NCBI GenBank assembly: GCA_033584155.1
Contig: CP138355.1
Coordinates: 2,427,826-2,491,825, forward strand
Source of the DNA: Candidatus Electrothrix scaldis
GTDB taxonomy: Bacteria > Desulfobacterota > Desulfobulbia > Desulfobulbales > Desulfobulbaceae
Direction: 5' to 3'
Length of the DNA: 64,000 nucleotides
A program made the translations under genes and the position numbers. The number at the start of each line of letters is the position of its first letter. Position 1 is the stretch's first letter. The notes beneath the pieces are model-generated. The model was not told where the DNA came from. It saw only the letters and a list, made by a program, of their open reading frames with translations, and did not search any database. Positions 54,044 through 62,466 of this stretch are shown one piece after another.

Positions 54044-55447
54044 GTGCAAGGCAAAGTACTTATTGCTAATCGCGGCGAGATAGCCATCCGTATTATGGAG
54101 GCGTGTCAGGATCTCGGCCTTGAATATACGATTATCTACACAGATGCTGATCGTGACTCTGAGCATGTGCAGAGAAATTGGTTAAACGGGAACGATCAGA
54201 ATGCCTGGCGGGTTGCCAGTTATACTGATCCGAATGATGTCCTGTCTGTGGCTGATCATACCGGCTGTACAGCTATTCATCCAGGCTACGGTTTTTTTTC
54301 GGAAGATTATCGTTTTGCTCGTCGGGTAACCATTCGGGACCGTCCGCTTGTTTTTATCGGCCCGAGCTGGGAGGTTATTCGGGATCTTGGAGATAAAATC
54401 AATACCAAACGGGTTGCGAACCAGCTGGGGATTCCTACTATTCCAGGTACCTCTGCGCCTATTTATAATGAAATGGAGGCTGAAGAGGTTGCTCAGCATC
54501 TTTTTGATATGCAAAAGGAAGAGGGAGAACCTGAGCCTGCCATATTGATTAAGGCGGCTGCCGGTGGTGGCGGCATGGGTATTGAGGAAATTAATAGGGT
54601 AGAACATTTTCGCCGCGTGTACAGGCAGGTACAGAACTACGCTAAACGGCAGTTCGGTGATGGTGGCGTGCTGATTGAACAGCGCTTGCGCGATTTTAAT
54701 CACCTCGAAGTGCAGCTGGTTTGCTCCCGCCATAACGAGCGGATTCATTTTGGTTCACGAAACTGTACTATTCAGTCCACTGGTCGCCAGAAACGGGTTG
54801 AGGCTGCACCAGGTTTTCATGTTTCTTGTTTTGATTATGATTTTAATGCGGAACAGGTGCTTGAAAGTGTTGTTGACTATTCCTTAAAACTGGCCGAACA
54901 TGTTCAGTACGACAATGTAGGAACCTGGGAGTGGATCGTTAGTCGGAGTGGTAAACCTTATTTGCTTGAGGTAAATACTCGTATTCAGGTGGAGAATGAT
55001 GTTTCCGCCCGGATCAGCTATCTGGATGGGAAACATCCGAACCTGTTGCGGGAGCAGATTCGTCTTGCCCTTGGAGAGCCGATGGGGTATCAGCAGAGTG
55101 ATGTGGTTTTTCGCGGGGCAAGCATTGAACTGCGGATCGTTGCTGAAAATACCCAGCGTGATTTCGCTCCCTGGATCGGCACGATTACCCGCTTTGACCT
55201 GCCCAAGTATGAATGGTCTGCCACCTATAGCCATGTTCCGACCAACCGACCCTATCCTATTCCCAGTGAGTATGACCCAAACCTTGCCTTGGCCTTGGTG
55301 TGGGGGGATAGTGTGGAGGAGGCCAAAGAGCGTGCCCGGCAATTCATTGATGCCTCGCAGGTTGAAGGTGTCAATAGCTCGGGCGATGCCATCCTGACCA
55401 ATCTTGATTATCTGCGAGCAAATCTGGATCGTCTCCTGACCTTCTAG
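54044..55447 (+). CDS. accC: Biotin carboxylase subunit, divergent AccC
   Basis: 467 residues from GTG 54044 (AAGAGG site). ATP-dependent carboxylation of biotin. Motifs: VLIANRGEIAIRIMEAC, HPGYGFFSED, ATP-grasp loop KAAAGGGGMGIEE (usual GGGGRGM), LEVNTRIQVEN (usual MNTRIQVEH) and ASIELRIVAEN (usual A-I-E-C-R-I-N-A-E-D). Catalytic Glu, Asn, Arg, Gln and Glu are kept. The substitutions put it in a divergent branch. It is followed 128 bases later by the fused carboxyltransferase gene, so the pair should form acetyl-CoA (or another acyl-CoA) carboxylase with a biotin carrier encoded elsewhere. Confidence 0.85.
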   Translation: MQGKVLIANRGEIAIRIMEACQDLGLEYTIIYTDADRDSEHVQRNWLNGNDQNAWRVASYTDPNDVLSVADHTGCTAIHPGYGFFSEDYRFARRVTIRDRPLVFIGPSWEVIRDLGDKINTKRVANQLGIPTIPGTSAPIYNEMEAEEVAQHLFDMQKEEGEPEPAILIKAAAGGGGMGIEEINRVEHFRRVYRQVQNYAKRQFGDGGVLIEQRLRDFNHLEVQLVCSRHNERIHFGSRNCTIQSTGRQKRVEAAPGFHVSCFDYDFNAEQVLESVVDYSLKLAEHVQYDNVGTWEWIVSRSGKPYLLEVNTRIQVENDVSARISYLDGKHPNLLREQIRLALGEPMGYQQSDVVFRGASIELRIVAENTQRDFAPWIGTITRFDLPKYEWSATYSHVPTNRPYPIPSEYDPNLALALVWGDSVEEAKERARQFIDASQVEGVNSSGDAILTNLDYLRANLDRLLTF

Positions 55448-55479
55448 GTCCTGCTCGATTCATCATTTTAATATATTTA

Positions 55480-55576
55480 CATGAAATGAATCGGTTATTC
55501 CTCGGAATATCGTATTCCTTTCATGCTTTGTTGTCCTGCCTCAGATGGGCGGGATAGGAGTATACGAGTTATATAA
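55480..55576 (+). ncRNA. Repeated hairpin/mini-ORF element, copy B (accAD leader)
   Basis: Stem CATGAAA/TTTCATG, inner hairpin TATTCC-TC-GGAATA, linker CTTTGTTGTCCTGC and second hairpin CCTGCC/GGGCGG. The frame from ATG 55481 has a stop at its third codon, but the same frame continues with FMLCCPAS and ends in TAATG overlapping the accAD start. Confidence 0.4.
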
Positions 55577-57855
55577 TGAATGATCTTATCAAACAGCTTC
55601 AGAGGGTTGAGCAACGAATAGGGTATTTAATCCATATCAAGGATACTGCCGAGTGGGGCAATTTGGCTGAATTCCAGGAAAAGGCTGAGCATCTGAAAAA
55701 TGCGATTTTTGATCTGGAAAAAGATGAGCTCAGCGCACGACTGGAAAAGCTGGAAGACTCTGTTCGGTTTCTGGAAGAGCGTTGCGAAGAAGGCCTGACC
55801 TCGATGGAGCGGGTGCGTATTGTACGTTCCCCCCTACGTTTTTCTCTGAAAGATATTCTGGAAAACGTCTACGAGGAACATACTGAGCTTGGTGGTGAGG
55901 GGGAAGCAAATATCGACCCCGCCCTGGTGGTTGCCAAGGCCAATATTGTTCGCCGGATCAAGAAAAAACCCTATACCTCCCCGGTTATGATTATCGGGCA
56001 GGAGGTGGGGCACGGCGAAGAGTTCCGAAACGGTGGTTCCTGTAAGCCCTGGGGTAATGAGAAGGCCATGCGCTATATGAAGGTGGCGGAAACCGAGGGG
56101 ATTCCCATCCATTTTTATGTTTTCACACCTGGGTCCTATCCTGTGGAAGAGTATCCCGGTGCAGCGCAGCAGATTGCCCGTAACCTCTATACCATGACCA
56201 AATTACGGGTTCCCATGATCTCTGTGATTTCAGAGGGTGGTTCCGGTGGGGCCGAGGCAGTTGGTCTGAGCGATTTTCGCCTCATGTTTTCCCACGGCTA
56301 TTACTCGGTTATTTCTCCTGAGGGGGCTGCTGCTATTGAAGGGCGGGTCAGAGAAGGGGAAAAGGTTTCTCCAGAGTTGATTGAGCGTTGTGCCCGCCAG
56401 CTGAACATCACTGCAACGGATAATCTCCGTCTCGGCACTATTGACCGGATTATCCAGGAACCCGGCTTGGGTGCGAAGAGCGATGATTTTGCCTTCTTTG
56501 CCCGGATTCGTTCAGAGATTATTCGGGCCACGGATGAGGTAGTGTTGAAGACCAAGAGCCTGCGCGCCTTCCGTTCCTATGAGGTGAAAAAGAAAAAAGC
56601 AGAGAGCCCGGACGAGGCGCCGCAGATCGATATTCCCTGGGATCTTGGCCCCAAAGAGACTGAACGCTTGCTTAGGGCCCGCTCCAGAAAATACCGAAAT
56701 ATGAGCACCCAGAGTTACGGGGTAATCAATATTCCGGCGGAAAATATGCTGAAGTCACTGTACTCAGCCACGGAAAAACTCTGGTATACCTTTCGCTATG
56801 ATGTGCTGAAGAATCAACATAAGCAGATACAGAAGACTTTGAAGGAGGTCTCCGGCGAAGGAACCGCGCTGGTGAACGGTCTCATTGCCCCTTTTGCTTC
56901 TGTCTATAAAAGGGTGGTTGCACAGGACGAAAAAAAGAGTGCTCTTGCTGCTCTCTCGCCAGCCATTGCTGCCCAGGCTTCCGGAGAGTACTGCATCATT
57001 CCTGACCCCCTGGAACTGACCGATACCTATACCAGTCCGCTGGCCAACGAAGATCGGACCGTCACCTGTCCCAATGCGTCCAAGTACGGATGTCAGGATC
57101 TCTGGATTCCTGATCTCTACGGTGAGTTCTGCGGTGTCTGTGAAAATTGCGGCTATCATTTTCCCCTCGAATATCAGTGGTATCTGAAGAACGTTTTTGA
57201 TCCTGGTTCGGTCCGGATCTTTAATAACGAGCTGTTCTCTCTGAATCCTTTGAATTATGAGGGCTTTGATGATCGTCTCAAATCGGCCCGTTCAAAAACC
57301 GGTATGGGGTGTGCCAATCTGACCTTTGATGCCAGGGTGAAGGATATCAATCTGGTCGTGACCATGCTTTTCTCCGATTTTCGGAACGGGACTGTAGGCT
57401 CTGCCGAAGGCGAGAAATTTGTGCGGGCCTGCGACCGGGCTCGGCGGAAAAAGCGGCCCTTATTGGCCTATGTGCATACCACTGGAGGTATTCGGATCCA
57501 GGAGGGCACGCTGGGTGTTGCTCAGATGCCAAAATGCACAATGGCGGTGCGTGAGTATATCGATTCGGGTGGCTTGTACATCGTGGTCTATGATAATAAC
57601 TCCTATGCAGGGCCGGTAGCCTCTTTCCTCGGTTGCTCTCCCTACCAGTTTGCCATTCGCTCCAGCCGGATAGGTTTTGCCGGACCACGAGTTATTCGGG
57701 AAACCACAGGTATTGATATCCCGCCGGATTATCATGATGCGCGGAATGCCCTAAAACGCGGTCATATTCAGGGGATAACTGATCGCCGTGATTTTAGGCG
57801 ACACTTGTATCAGGTTATGCAGACGATGGGTAGTCCAAGCCTTTATTATCGATAA
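55576..57855 (+). CDS. Acetyl-CoA carboxylase carboxyltransferase, AccA-AccD fusion
   Basis: 759 residues. N-terminal ~1-330 is AccA-like (coiled start, NVYEEHTELGGEG, GQEVGHG, PGSYPVEEYPGAAQQIARNL, SEGGSGGAEAVGLSDF). A linker of ~130 residues follows, then AccD-like ~480-759 with cysteines in FCGVCENCGYHF (zinc ribbon, plus earlier CPN and GCQD), GSAEGEKFVRACDRA and GAV-type crotonase core (THTTGG-like YVHTTGGIRIQEG). Alpha precedes beta, the reverse of most fusions I know. It transfers CO2 from carboxybiotin to acetyl-CoA. Probably co-regulated with accC; copy B of the leader element lies directly upstream. Confidence 0.9.
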   Translation: MNDLIKQLQRVEQRIGYLIHIKDTAEWGNLAEFQEKAEHLKNAIFDLEKDELSARLEKLEDSVRFLEERCEEGLTSMERVRIVRSPLRFSLKDILENVYEEHTELGGEGEANIDPALVVAKANIVRRIKKKPYTSPVMIIGQEVGHGEEFRNGGSCKPWGNEKAMRYMKVAETEGIPIHFYVFTPGSYPVEEYPGAAQQIARNLYTMTKLRVPMISVISEGGSGGAEAVGLSDFRLMFSHGYYSVISPEGAAAIEGRVREGEKVSPELIERCARQLNITATDNLRLGTIDRIIQEPGLGAKSDDFAFFARIRSEIIRATDEVVLKTKSLRAFRSYEVKKKKAESPDEAPQIDIPWDLGPKETERLLRARSRKYRNMSTQSYGVINIPAENMLKSLYSATEKLWYTFRYDVLKNQHKQIQKTLKEVSGEGTALVNGLIAPFASVYKRVVAQDEKKSALAALSPAIAAQASGEYCIIPDPLELTDTYTSPLANEDRTVTCPNASKYGCQDLWIPDLYGEFCGVCENCGYHFPLEYQWYLKNVFDPGSVRIFNNELFSLNPLNYEGFDDRLKSARSKTGMGCANLTFDARVKDINLVVTMLFSDFRNGTVGSAEGEKFVRACDRARRKKRPLLAYVHTTGGIRIQEGTLGVAQMPKCTMAVREYIDSGGLYIVVYDNNSYAGPVASFLGCSPYQFAIRSSRIGFAGPRVIRETTGIDIPPDYHDARNALKRGHIQGITDRRDFRRHLYQVMQTMGSPSLYYR

Positions 57856-57881
57856 AATGTGATAAAGCGCGAAAAAAGTGC

Positions 57882-57913
57882 TTGACCCTAATCTGAAATT
57901 TGTGATATATACT
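57882..57913 (+). promoter_or_regulatory. Promoter for tRNA-Lys
   Basis: TTGACC at 57882 and TATATA/TATACT at 57906-57913 (spacer 18-20), ending 18 bases before the tRNA. Confidence 0.6.
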
Positions 57914-57931
57914 TTGACTCATCAACAATGA

Positions 57932-58007
<76 letters not shown>

Positions 58008-58016
58008 ATATATATA

Positions 58017-58058
58017 GGGATTTAGCTTGTTTTAAGCTAAATCCCTTTTTCTTTTTTG
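58017..58058 (+). terminator. Terminator after tRNA-Lys
   Basis: Perfect 13-bp stem AGGGATTTAGCTT/AAGCTAAATCCCT with a four-base loop and a T run. Confidence 0.9.
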
Positions 58059-58256
58059 ATCTTCCAGCCCCCACACTGCCCCCACTTTTTCGGTTATGGG
58101 GGCAAAGTTTCTCCCCCTGAAAAGATACAGGCGAAATATTTTTTCACCCCCTGAAGAACCATTGACACCCCATCCACTCCTGTTTATCCTCCCTCTGAAA
58201 AATGCCCCGGTGCCTGAGAAGGGGTTTTACTGTTTTCTGACTACAGAAAGGACTCC

Positions 58257-58901
58257 ATGAGCAACGGCTGTTTATATATTTTCCTCGATGAAGGGGGCAA
58301 TCTGGATTTTGCCTCATCAGGGACAACGTATTTCACCCTGACAAGTATTTGTACCAAACGCCCTTTTACCGTCTGTCATGAATTGGGAAAATATAAGTTC
58401 GACCTGATCGAATACGGATTTGACTTTTCATATTTCCACTGCACCAAAGACAACCGACATGTTCGGCAGCGGGTTTTCGGGATTATCAAAGAAAATATTG
58501 CAGATTTGCGGGTGGATTCGCTCATAATGGAGAAAGGTAGAATCGCTCCGGCCTTGCAGGCTTCGGAAGAATTTTATCCCCGGATGTTGGGGCACCTGAT
58601 CCGGCATGTTGCGGAACAAGAGCGGGAAGAGCTGGACAGTATGAAAGAGCTGATCGTGATTACCGACAGCATACCGATAAAAAAGAAACGGGCTGCTGTG
58701 GAAAAGGCGGTCAAGACCGTGTTGAAAAAGATGCTGCCTTCAGGCTGTCGGTTCCGGGTGCTGCATCATGCCTCAATGTCAAATATGGGGCTACAGCTTG
58801 CGGATTATTGCAACTGGGCGATATTCAGAAAATGGGAATCAGGGGATAGTGTTTTCTATGATGCGTTGCGGGCAGGGATAAAGAGCGAACTGGAGATATA
58901 A
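58257..58901 (+). CDS. DUF3800 protein (RNase H-like fold)
   Basis: 214 residues. YIFLDEGGNLDF (family D-E-S/G-G), FHCTKDNRHVRQRVF, ELIVITDSIPIKKKRAAVEKAVK and the end MGLQLADYCNWAIFRKWESGD match DUF3800, thought to adopt an RNase H-like fold with acidic active-site residues (D, D and the D in LADY). Often found in mobile or defence-linked regions, which fits its place after a tRNA gene; substrate unknown. No integrase is present. Confidence 0.8.
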   Translation: MSNGCLYIFLDEGGNLDFASSGTTYFTLTSICTKRPFTVCHELGKYKFDLIEYGFDFSYFHCTKDNRHVRQRVFGIIKENIADLRVDSLIMEKGRIAPALQASEEFYPRMLGHLIRHVAEQEREELDSMKELIVITDSIPIKKKRAAVEKAVKTVLKKMLPSGCRFRVLHHASMSNMGLQLADYCNWAIFRKWESGDSVFYDALRAGIKSELEI

Positions 58902-58903
58902 AA

Positions 58904-58930
58904 ACGGGCAACCTTCAGGAGGCTGCCCGA
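58904..58930 (+). terminator. Terminator-like hairpin after DUF3800
   Basis: CGGGCAACC...GGCTGCCCG hairpin a few bases after the stop; no strong T run. Confidence 0.5.
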
Positions 58931-59228
58931 TCTGACCTCCCCGACTATCTCCGGTGAAGAAACCCTTGGTTTCTTGTCATCAGGGAGGAACCTTTCTCTA
59001 TACATAAGGTAAGCTGTTCTTGCAGGGTTGTAAAGAGTTTTTAACCCGCGCTTCAAACCCGAAAACCGGGTGGATATAGAGCGCGTTCCCCTATAGGGAG
59101 AAGTTTTTCTTCTTCATCTTCTTCATTTCCTTCAGTATCACCTAAATTGAGCGATTCTTGATATAAAATAATCCTTTTCCATGTTTCAACCATATGTTAT
59201 TATTCATGTAAGTAAAGAACTACAGCTT

Positions 59229-59703
59229 AATTGATTTGGGTGCGGCTCTTCTTATTCAATTCTAGCTAACTAATAATACATCAATTGTAGATTTCAAATT
59301 GAGCGTTATTCGCTCGAACTGCTCGACTTTTAATCCGGTAAAAATAGACCCCATAATTACCACCGCATTAACAGGAACAGTTTAGGCAAATAACAGTTAA
59401 AGTGAAATGAAGTATTGACACTTTTTCAAGACGATAACTTTGATTTAAAAGAGCCGCACCCAATTGATTTGGGTGCGGCTCTTCTGTTTTGATGTTAACA
59501 TATTTATAATATATCAATTGTAGATTTCAAATTGAGTGTTATTCGCTCGAACCGCTCTACTTTTAATCCGGTAAAAATAGACCCCATAATTACCACCACA
59601 TTAACAGGAGCAGTTTAGACAAATAGCACTTAAAGTGAAATGAAGTATTGGCACTTTTTCAATACCCTAGCTTTGATTTAGAAGAGCCGCACCCAATTGA
59701 TTT
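59229..59703. repeat. Two tandem 233-bp repeats inside the IS1380 element
   Basis: AATTGATTT occurs at 59229, 59462 and 59695, exactly 233 bases apart. Each unit starts AATTGATTTGGGTGCGGCTC and ends in the inverse GAGCCGCACCC, so each looks like a small inverted-repeat element. Both contain CAAATTGAG(C/T)GTTATTCGCTCGAAC, echoing the IS terminus. Non-coding. Confidence 0.85.
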
Positions 59704-59725
59704 GCAACCCTCCGGGTGAAGTACC

Positions 59726-61132
59726 ATGAAGAAGAAAAAAAACACGACCTATCGAAAAAGTGACCTGAAAATTAATTATATTGACATAACTGACGACTGT
59801 TTGACCAGTCGGTCAGGTCTGTCTCTTTTTATAGCGTACCTGCATGGTATTTCATTATTCCCTATTATTGAGAGTTTGTTCGGCGATCTGAGAAAAAGCA
59901 AAAAAGGTGCATCGGCGGTTGAGATATTCAAGCAGATATTCTGTTTCATGATGGACGGAACCAGTCGACATCTGGTGTACTTTGACGATCTTAAGGCAGA
60001 TAAGGGCTATGCCGCCTGTATAGAGACATCAGAGGATGACATGGCCTCCTCGCATACAATCAAGCGTTTTTTCGGCAATTTTTCTTTTGTTAAAGTGTTT
60101 GTTTTTCGACGTCTGCTGCAGAAACTGTTCATTTGGCGATTGAATATAACCAAGCCAGCCGTTGTTGAACTCGGCATTGATACAATGGTTATGGAAAACG
60201 ATGACGCAGAGTGTCGACATGGAGTAAAACCGACCTATAAAAAAAAGAAAGGATTCCAGCCGTTACAGATGAACTGGGGAAGATTTTTTGTAGATGCGGT
60301 TTTTCGCGGTGGTGATAAGCACTCGAATCACGGTGACACTGTCCAAAAAATGATATTGCATATTGTGAATCGCATCAGAAAGGAATATCGACATGATGTC
60401 CCGATTGTTATCCGAATGGACAGTGGTTTTTTCGACCAGAAGATTTTTGAATTTTGTGAGCAACTTGGTGTTGGTTATATCTGTGGTGGGAAGATGTATA
60501 AAGATATAAAAGAATTTGCAAGTGAGACAACCCGTTGGAGGCGTTTTGCCGCACCCGGTAAGAAAGATATTTGGGAGTATGCGGAATTCGGCACTAAAAG
60601 GGGTAATTGGAAGCAATTTCGACGTGCTATATACTGTCGCCTGTGCAACCACGGGTCTCAGCTTCGGCTTCCAGGAACTGGTCCAGACACCGTGATCATT
60701 ACAAATCTTGGGCGTGGCGGAACTATTGACGAACTTCTTGAAAAGGCGGGAGTTATGTCAGAATATGTAAGTGCCAACGCTATTGTTGCAGGGTATCATG
60801 TACGCGGTAGCGACGAGTTGGTTAACCGAGGTTTCAAGGATTTTGGCCATGAACAACTGCCGTTCACTCGATTCACTCCAAACGCTGCGTGGTATTACAT
60901 GCTACTGGTCGGCTTTTTTCTTTTTGAATCATTCAAAGAGGATGCAGCTTCTCCCGTAGTTTCAATAACAGCCTATGCATCAACAGTGCGCCGTCAACTG
61001 ATAGATGTAGCGGGTAAAATTGTCAGGCACAGCGGTCAGGTTGTATTAAAAGTGGCCCGGTGTGCTTTTGAAGGGCTTCAATTAGCCGAAATGTTAAAAA
61101 GGTGTATTGAGCCCCCTGTGTTACAACACTAG
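59726..61132 (+). CDS. IS1380-family transposase
   Basis: 468 residues, apparently intact. DDE-type: LGIDTMVMEND, VIRMDSGFFDQKIF and, further on, the C-terminal helix region with YYMLLVGFFLFESFKED. The long insertion between the catalytic residues and PNAAWYYMLLV are typical of IS1380. It begins 24 bases after the second 233-bp unit. Confidence 0.8.
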   Translation: MKKKKNTTYRKSDLKINYIDITDDCLTSRSGLSLFIAYLHGISLFPIIESLFGDLRKSKKGASAVEIFKQIFCFMMDGTSRHLVYFDDLKADKGYAACIETSEDDMASSHTIKRFFGNFSFVKVFVFRRLLQKLFIWRLNITKPAVVELGIDTMVMENDDAECRHGVKPTYKKKKGFQPLQMNWGRFFVDAVFRGGDKHSNHGDTVQKMILHIVNRIRKEYRHDVPIVIRMDSGFFDQKIFEFCEQLGVGYICGGKMYKDIKEFASETTRWRRFAAPGKKDIWEYAEFGTKRGNWKQFRRAIYCRLCNHGSQLRLPGTGPDTVIITNLGRGGTIDELLEKAGVMSEYVSANAIVAGYHVRGSDELVNRGFKDFGHEQLPFTRFTPNAAWYYMLLVGFFLFESFKEDAASPVVSITAYASTVRRQLIDVAGKIVRHSGQVVLKVARCAFEGLQLAEMLKRCIEPPVLQH

Positions 61133-61497
61133 GTGAGCATCTCTGGCAATTCTCAATTTGAATTCAGACAGGATAAGTGCGCCCAATTTTCATGAAAACT
61201 GCGGAAATTGGCCCCAAAACGTAACGGATCTGAAGAAAAGCTATATTCAGAGGTGTTTTTGTTTTCCCCTGAGAACCAATTTTTAAAAAATTGAGCTTTT
61301 CTTACCGGAATTGCTTTACCCAGACCATGAATCGCTCAATTTAGGTATCAATAAGTTGCCCTTCATTCGGGTCTTCATACCCTCCTTCAGTCCTTCATTC
61401 TCTGCTCTTGATAACAGAGGACAGAGACATATCATATTTTTTATTGACCATAGCCGGTTCCCCCTGTAATTTGTTCATTGCCTGCGGCAAAATCCGT

Positions 61498-61660
61498 AGG
61501 CCGGGTTTGGAAGCCCGATTCTCTAGGCGGACGCACCGCCATTTTTTTATAGTTTGGCGTTTTTTTGCGTCCTGAACATGATGTGCCCTTTCTTTGGGTG
61601 GGTCAAGTGTGGGAGTCGCAAGGCTCGCCGGTTCCTAGAGTCCGGTCTTCCAACCCGCTT
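61498..61660. repeat. Inverted arms in the leader of two tiny genes
   Basis: Left arm 61498-61527 (AGGCCGGGTTTGGAAG...CTCTAGG) is complementary, with a few mismatches, to right arm 61634-61660 (CCTAGAG...CTTCCAACCCG). About 106 bases lie between. Rest of the gap 61346-61727 has no gene on the plus strand. Confidence 0.55.
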
Positions 61661-61727
61661 GATTCCACCCTTTTTGTATTTGGAAGTGCAAGGGGGTGGA
61701 GAAATTTATTTCTCTAGGAGTCCCACC

Positions 61728-61805
61728 ATGAAAAACCTCTCAGTACACCCCACCGCCACGAATTCCAGAAAGACCAGTTCAGAAATGCAGGAGGCCGCCG
61801 CATGA
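61728..61805 (+). CDS. Tiny ORF 1 (25 residues)
   Basis: ATG 61728 with TAGGAG seven bases upstream; encodes MKNLSVHPTATNSRKTSSEM and five more residues. Its stop overlaps the next ATG (ATGA). The same frame is open upstream to 61554 without a better ribosome site. Short Ser/Thr-rich peptide of unknown role; the layout recalls leader genes of P4-like elements, a weak comparison. Confidence 0.5.
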   Translation: MKNLSVHPTATNSRKTSSEMQEAAA

Positions 61806-61948
61806 AGCAAGAAAAGGACAACACGGCCTCCAGAAAAGCAGAACAGGAACAGGCTGAAGATATCCTGCTTGAACTTATCGTTTCTTCCGCTTCTTTGGGA
61901 TTTATAGGTAGGTTGCTGATTGATGCGGAACGGGTATATGATTCGTAA
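61802..61948 (+). CDS. Tiny ORF 2 (48 residues)
   Basis: ATG 61802 with a perfect AGGAGG seven bases upstream. N-terminal half charged (KQEKDNTASRKAEQEQAED), C-terminal half an amphipathic or weakly hydrophobic helix (ILLELIVSSASLGFIGRLLI). Translationally coupled to tiny ORF 1. It could be a small membrane-associated peptide or antitoxin-like protein; no family recognised. Confidence 0.5.
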   Translation: MKQEKDNTASRKAEQEQAEDILLELIVSSASLGFIGRLLIDAERVYDS

Positions 61949-61971
61949 CCGTTCAGACCCCTCTCATTTTT

Positions 61972-62388
61972 TTACGCAGCAAGAGGCAGAGGAGGTACAT
62001 CCAGCCCCTGACGCCGAGCCGTGATAACCTCGGCGAGATATTTCCACGGACAGGCGTTGCGCTTCCTACACGTATCAATCACGCTCGCAAGTATGGCGAA
62101 CACATGACTACCTTGACCATTACGGGTACCGTGGCTTAATTTGCGCGCAATAACCCAATGACGTAACGCTTGCTCCGCCTCATTATTGGTCAGGGGCCAC
62201 GTCGGATTCGACAACACATGAAAAATCGTGTCCCAGTCGTTGAGAAATTCTCTGGCCAGCTCGCGTGTTTTTTTATGCGTTGAATCCCGATATTTCATGC
62301 AGCATTGCTTAAATTCGGCGGCATGCTTCATATACCCCCCAAAGTAGTTGACACTTTTTTTGAATACAGCATGGCGAAGGCGTACCAA
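61972..62388 (-). pseudogene. IS66-family transposase C-terminal fragment
   Basis: The recognisable part (WPLTNNEAEQALRHWVIARKLSHGTRNGQGSHVFAILASVIDTCRKRNACPWKYLAEVITARRQG) is the TnpC C-terminus, including its final catalytic Glu region. The N-terminal ~350 residues, tnpA and tnpB are missing, and the frame begins at a junction with the next element. A dead fragment. Confidence 0.8.
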
Positions 62389-62466
62389 TGCATTACACCG
62401 CTGGAGCTTTCGCAGAGTGGGCTAACGGTTTCTTAGCTGAAAATCAGAAACCGTTGAGGTGTAATT

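Larger units (their letters stand above)
59141..61345 (+). mobile_element. IS1380-type insertion sequence
   Basis: Inverted termini CCTAAATTGAGCGATTC (59141) / GAATCGCTCAATTTAGG (to 61345) with a perfect target duplication TATCA (59136-59140 and 61346-61350). 2205 bp, one transposase gene, plus two tandem 233-bp repeats on the 5' side. Confidence 0.88.
59053..61451 (-). pseudogene. Small gene interrupted by the IS1380-type element
   Basis: Minus strand. ATG 61451 has AGGGGG before it and reads MVNKKYDMSLSSVIKSRE, then TGA; the same frame continues RTEGGYEDPNEGQLI, crosses the IS target site (TATCA) and ends ...LLPIGERALYPPGFRV at 59053. Joined, it would be a ~62-residue acidic protein with one internal TGA. 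No family recognised. It could also be two unrelated small frames. Confidence 0.3.

Noticed and set aside
61554-61727. Upstream extension of tiny ORF 1 to 83 residues
   Set aside because: It overlaps the complementary leader arm and has no ribosome site; ATG 61728 has a strong one.
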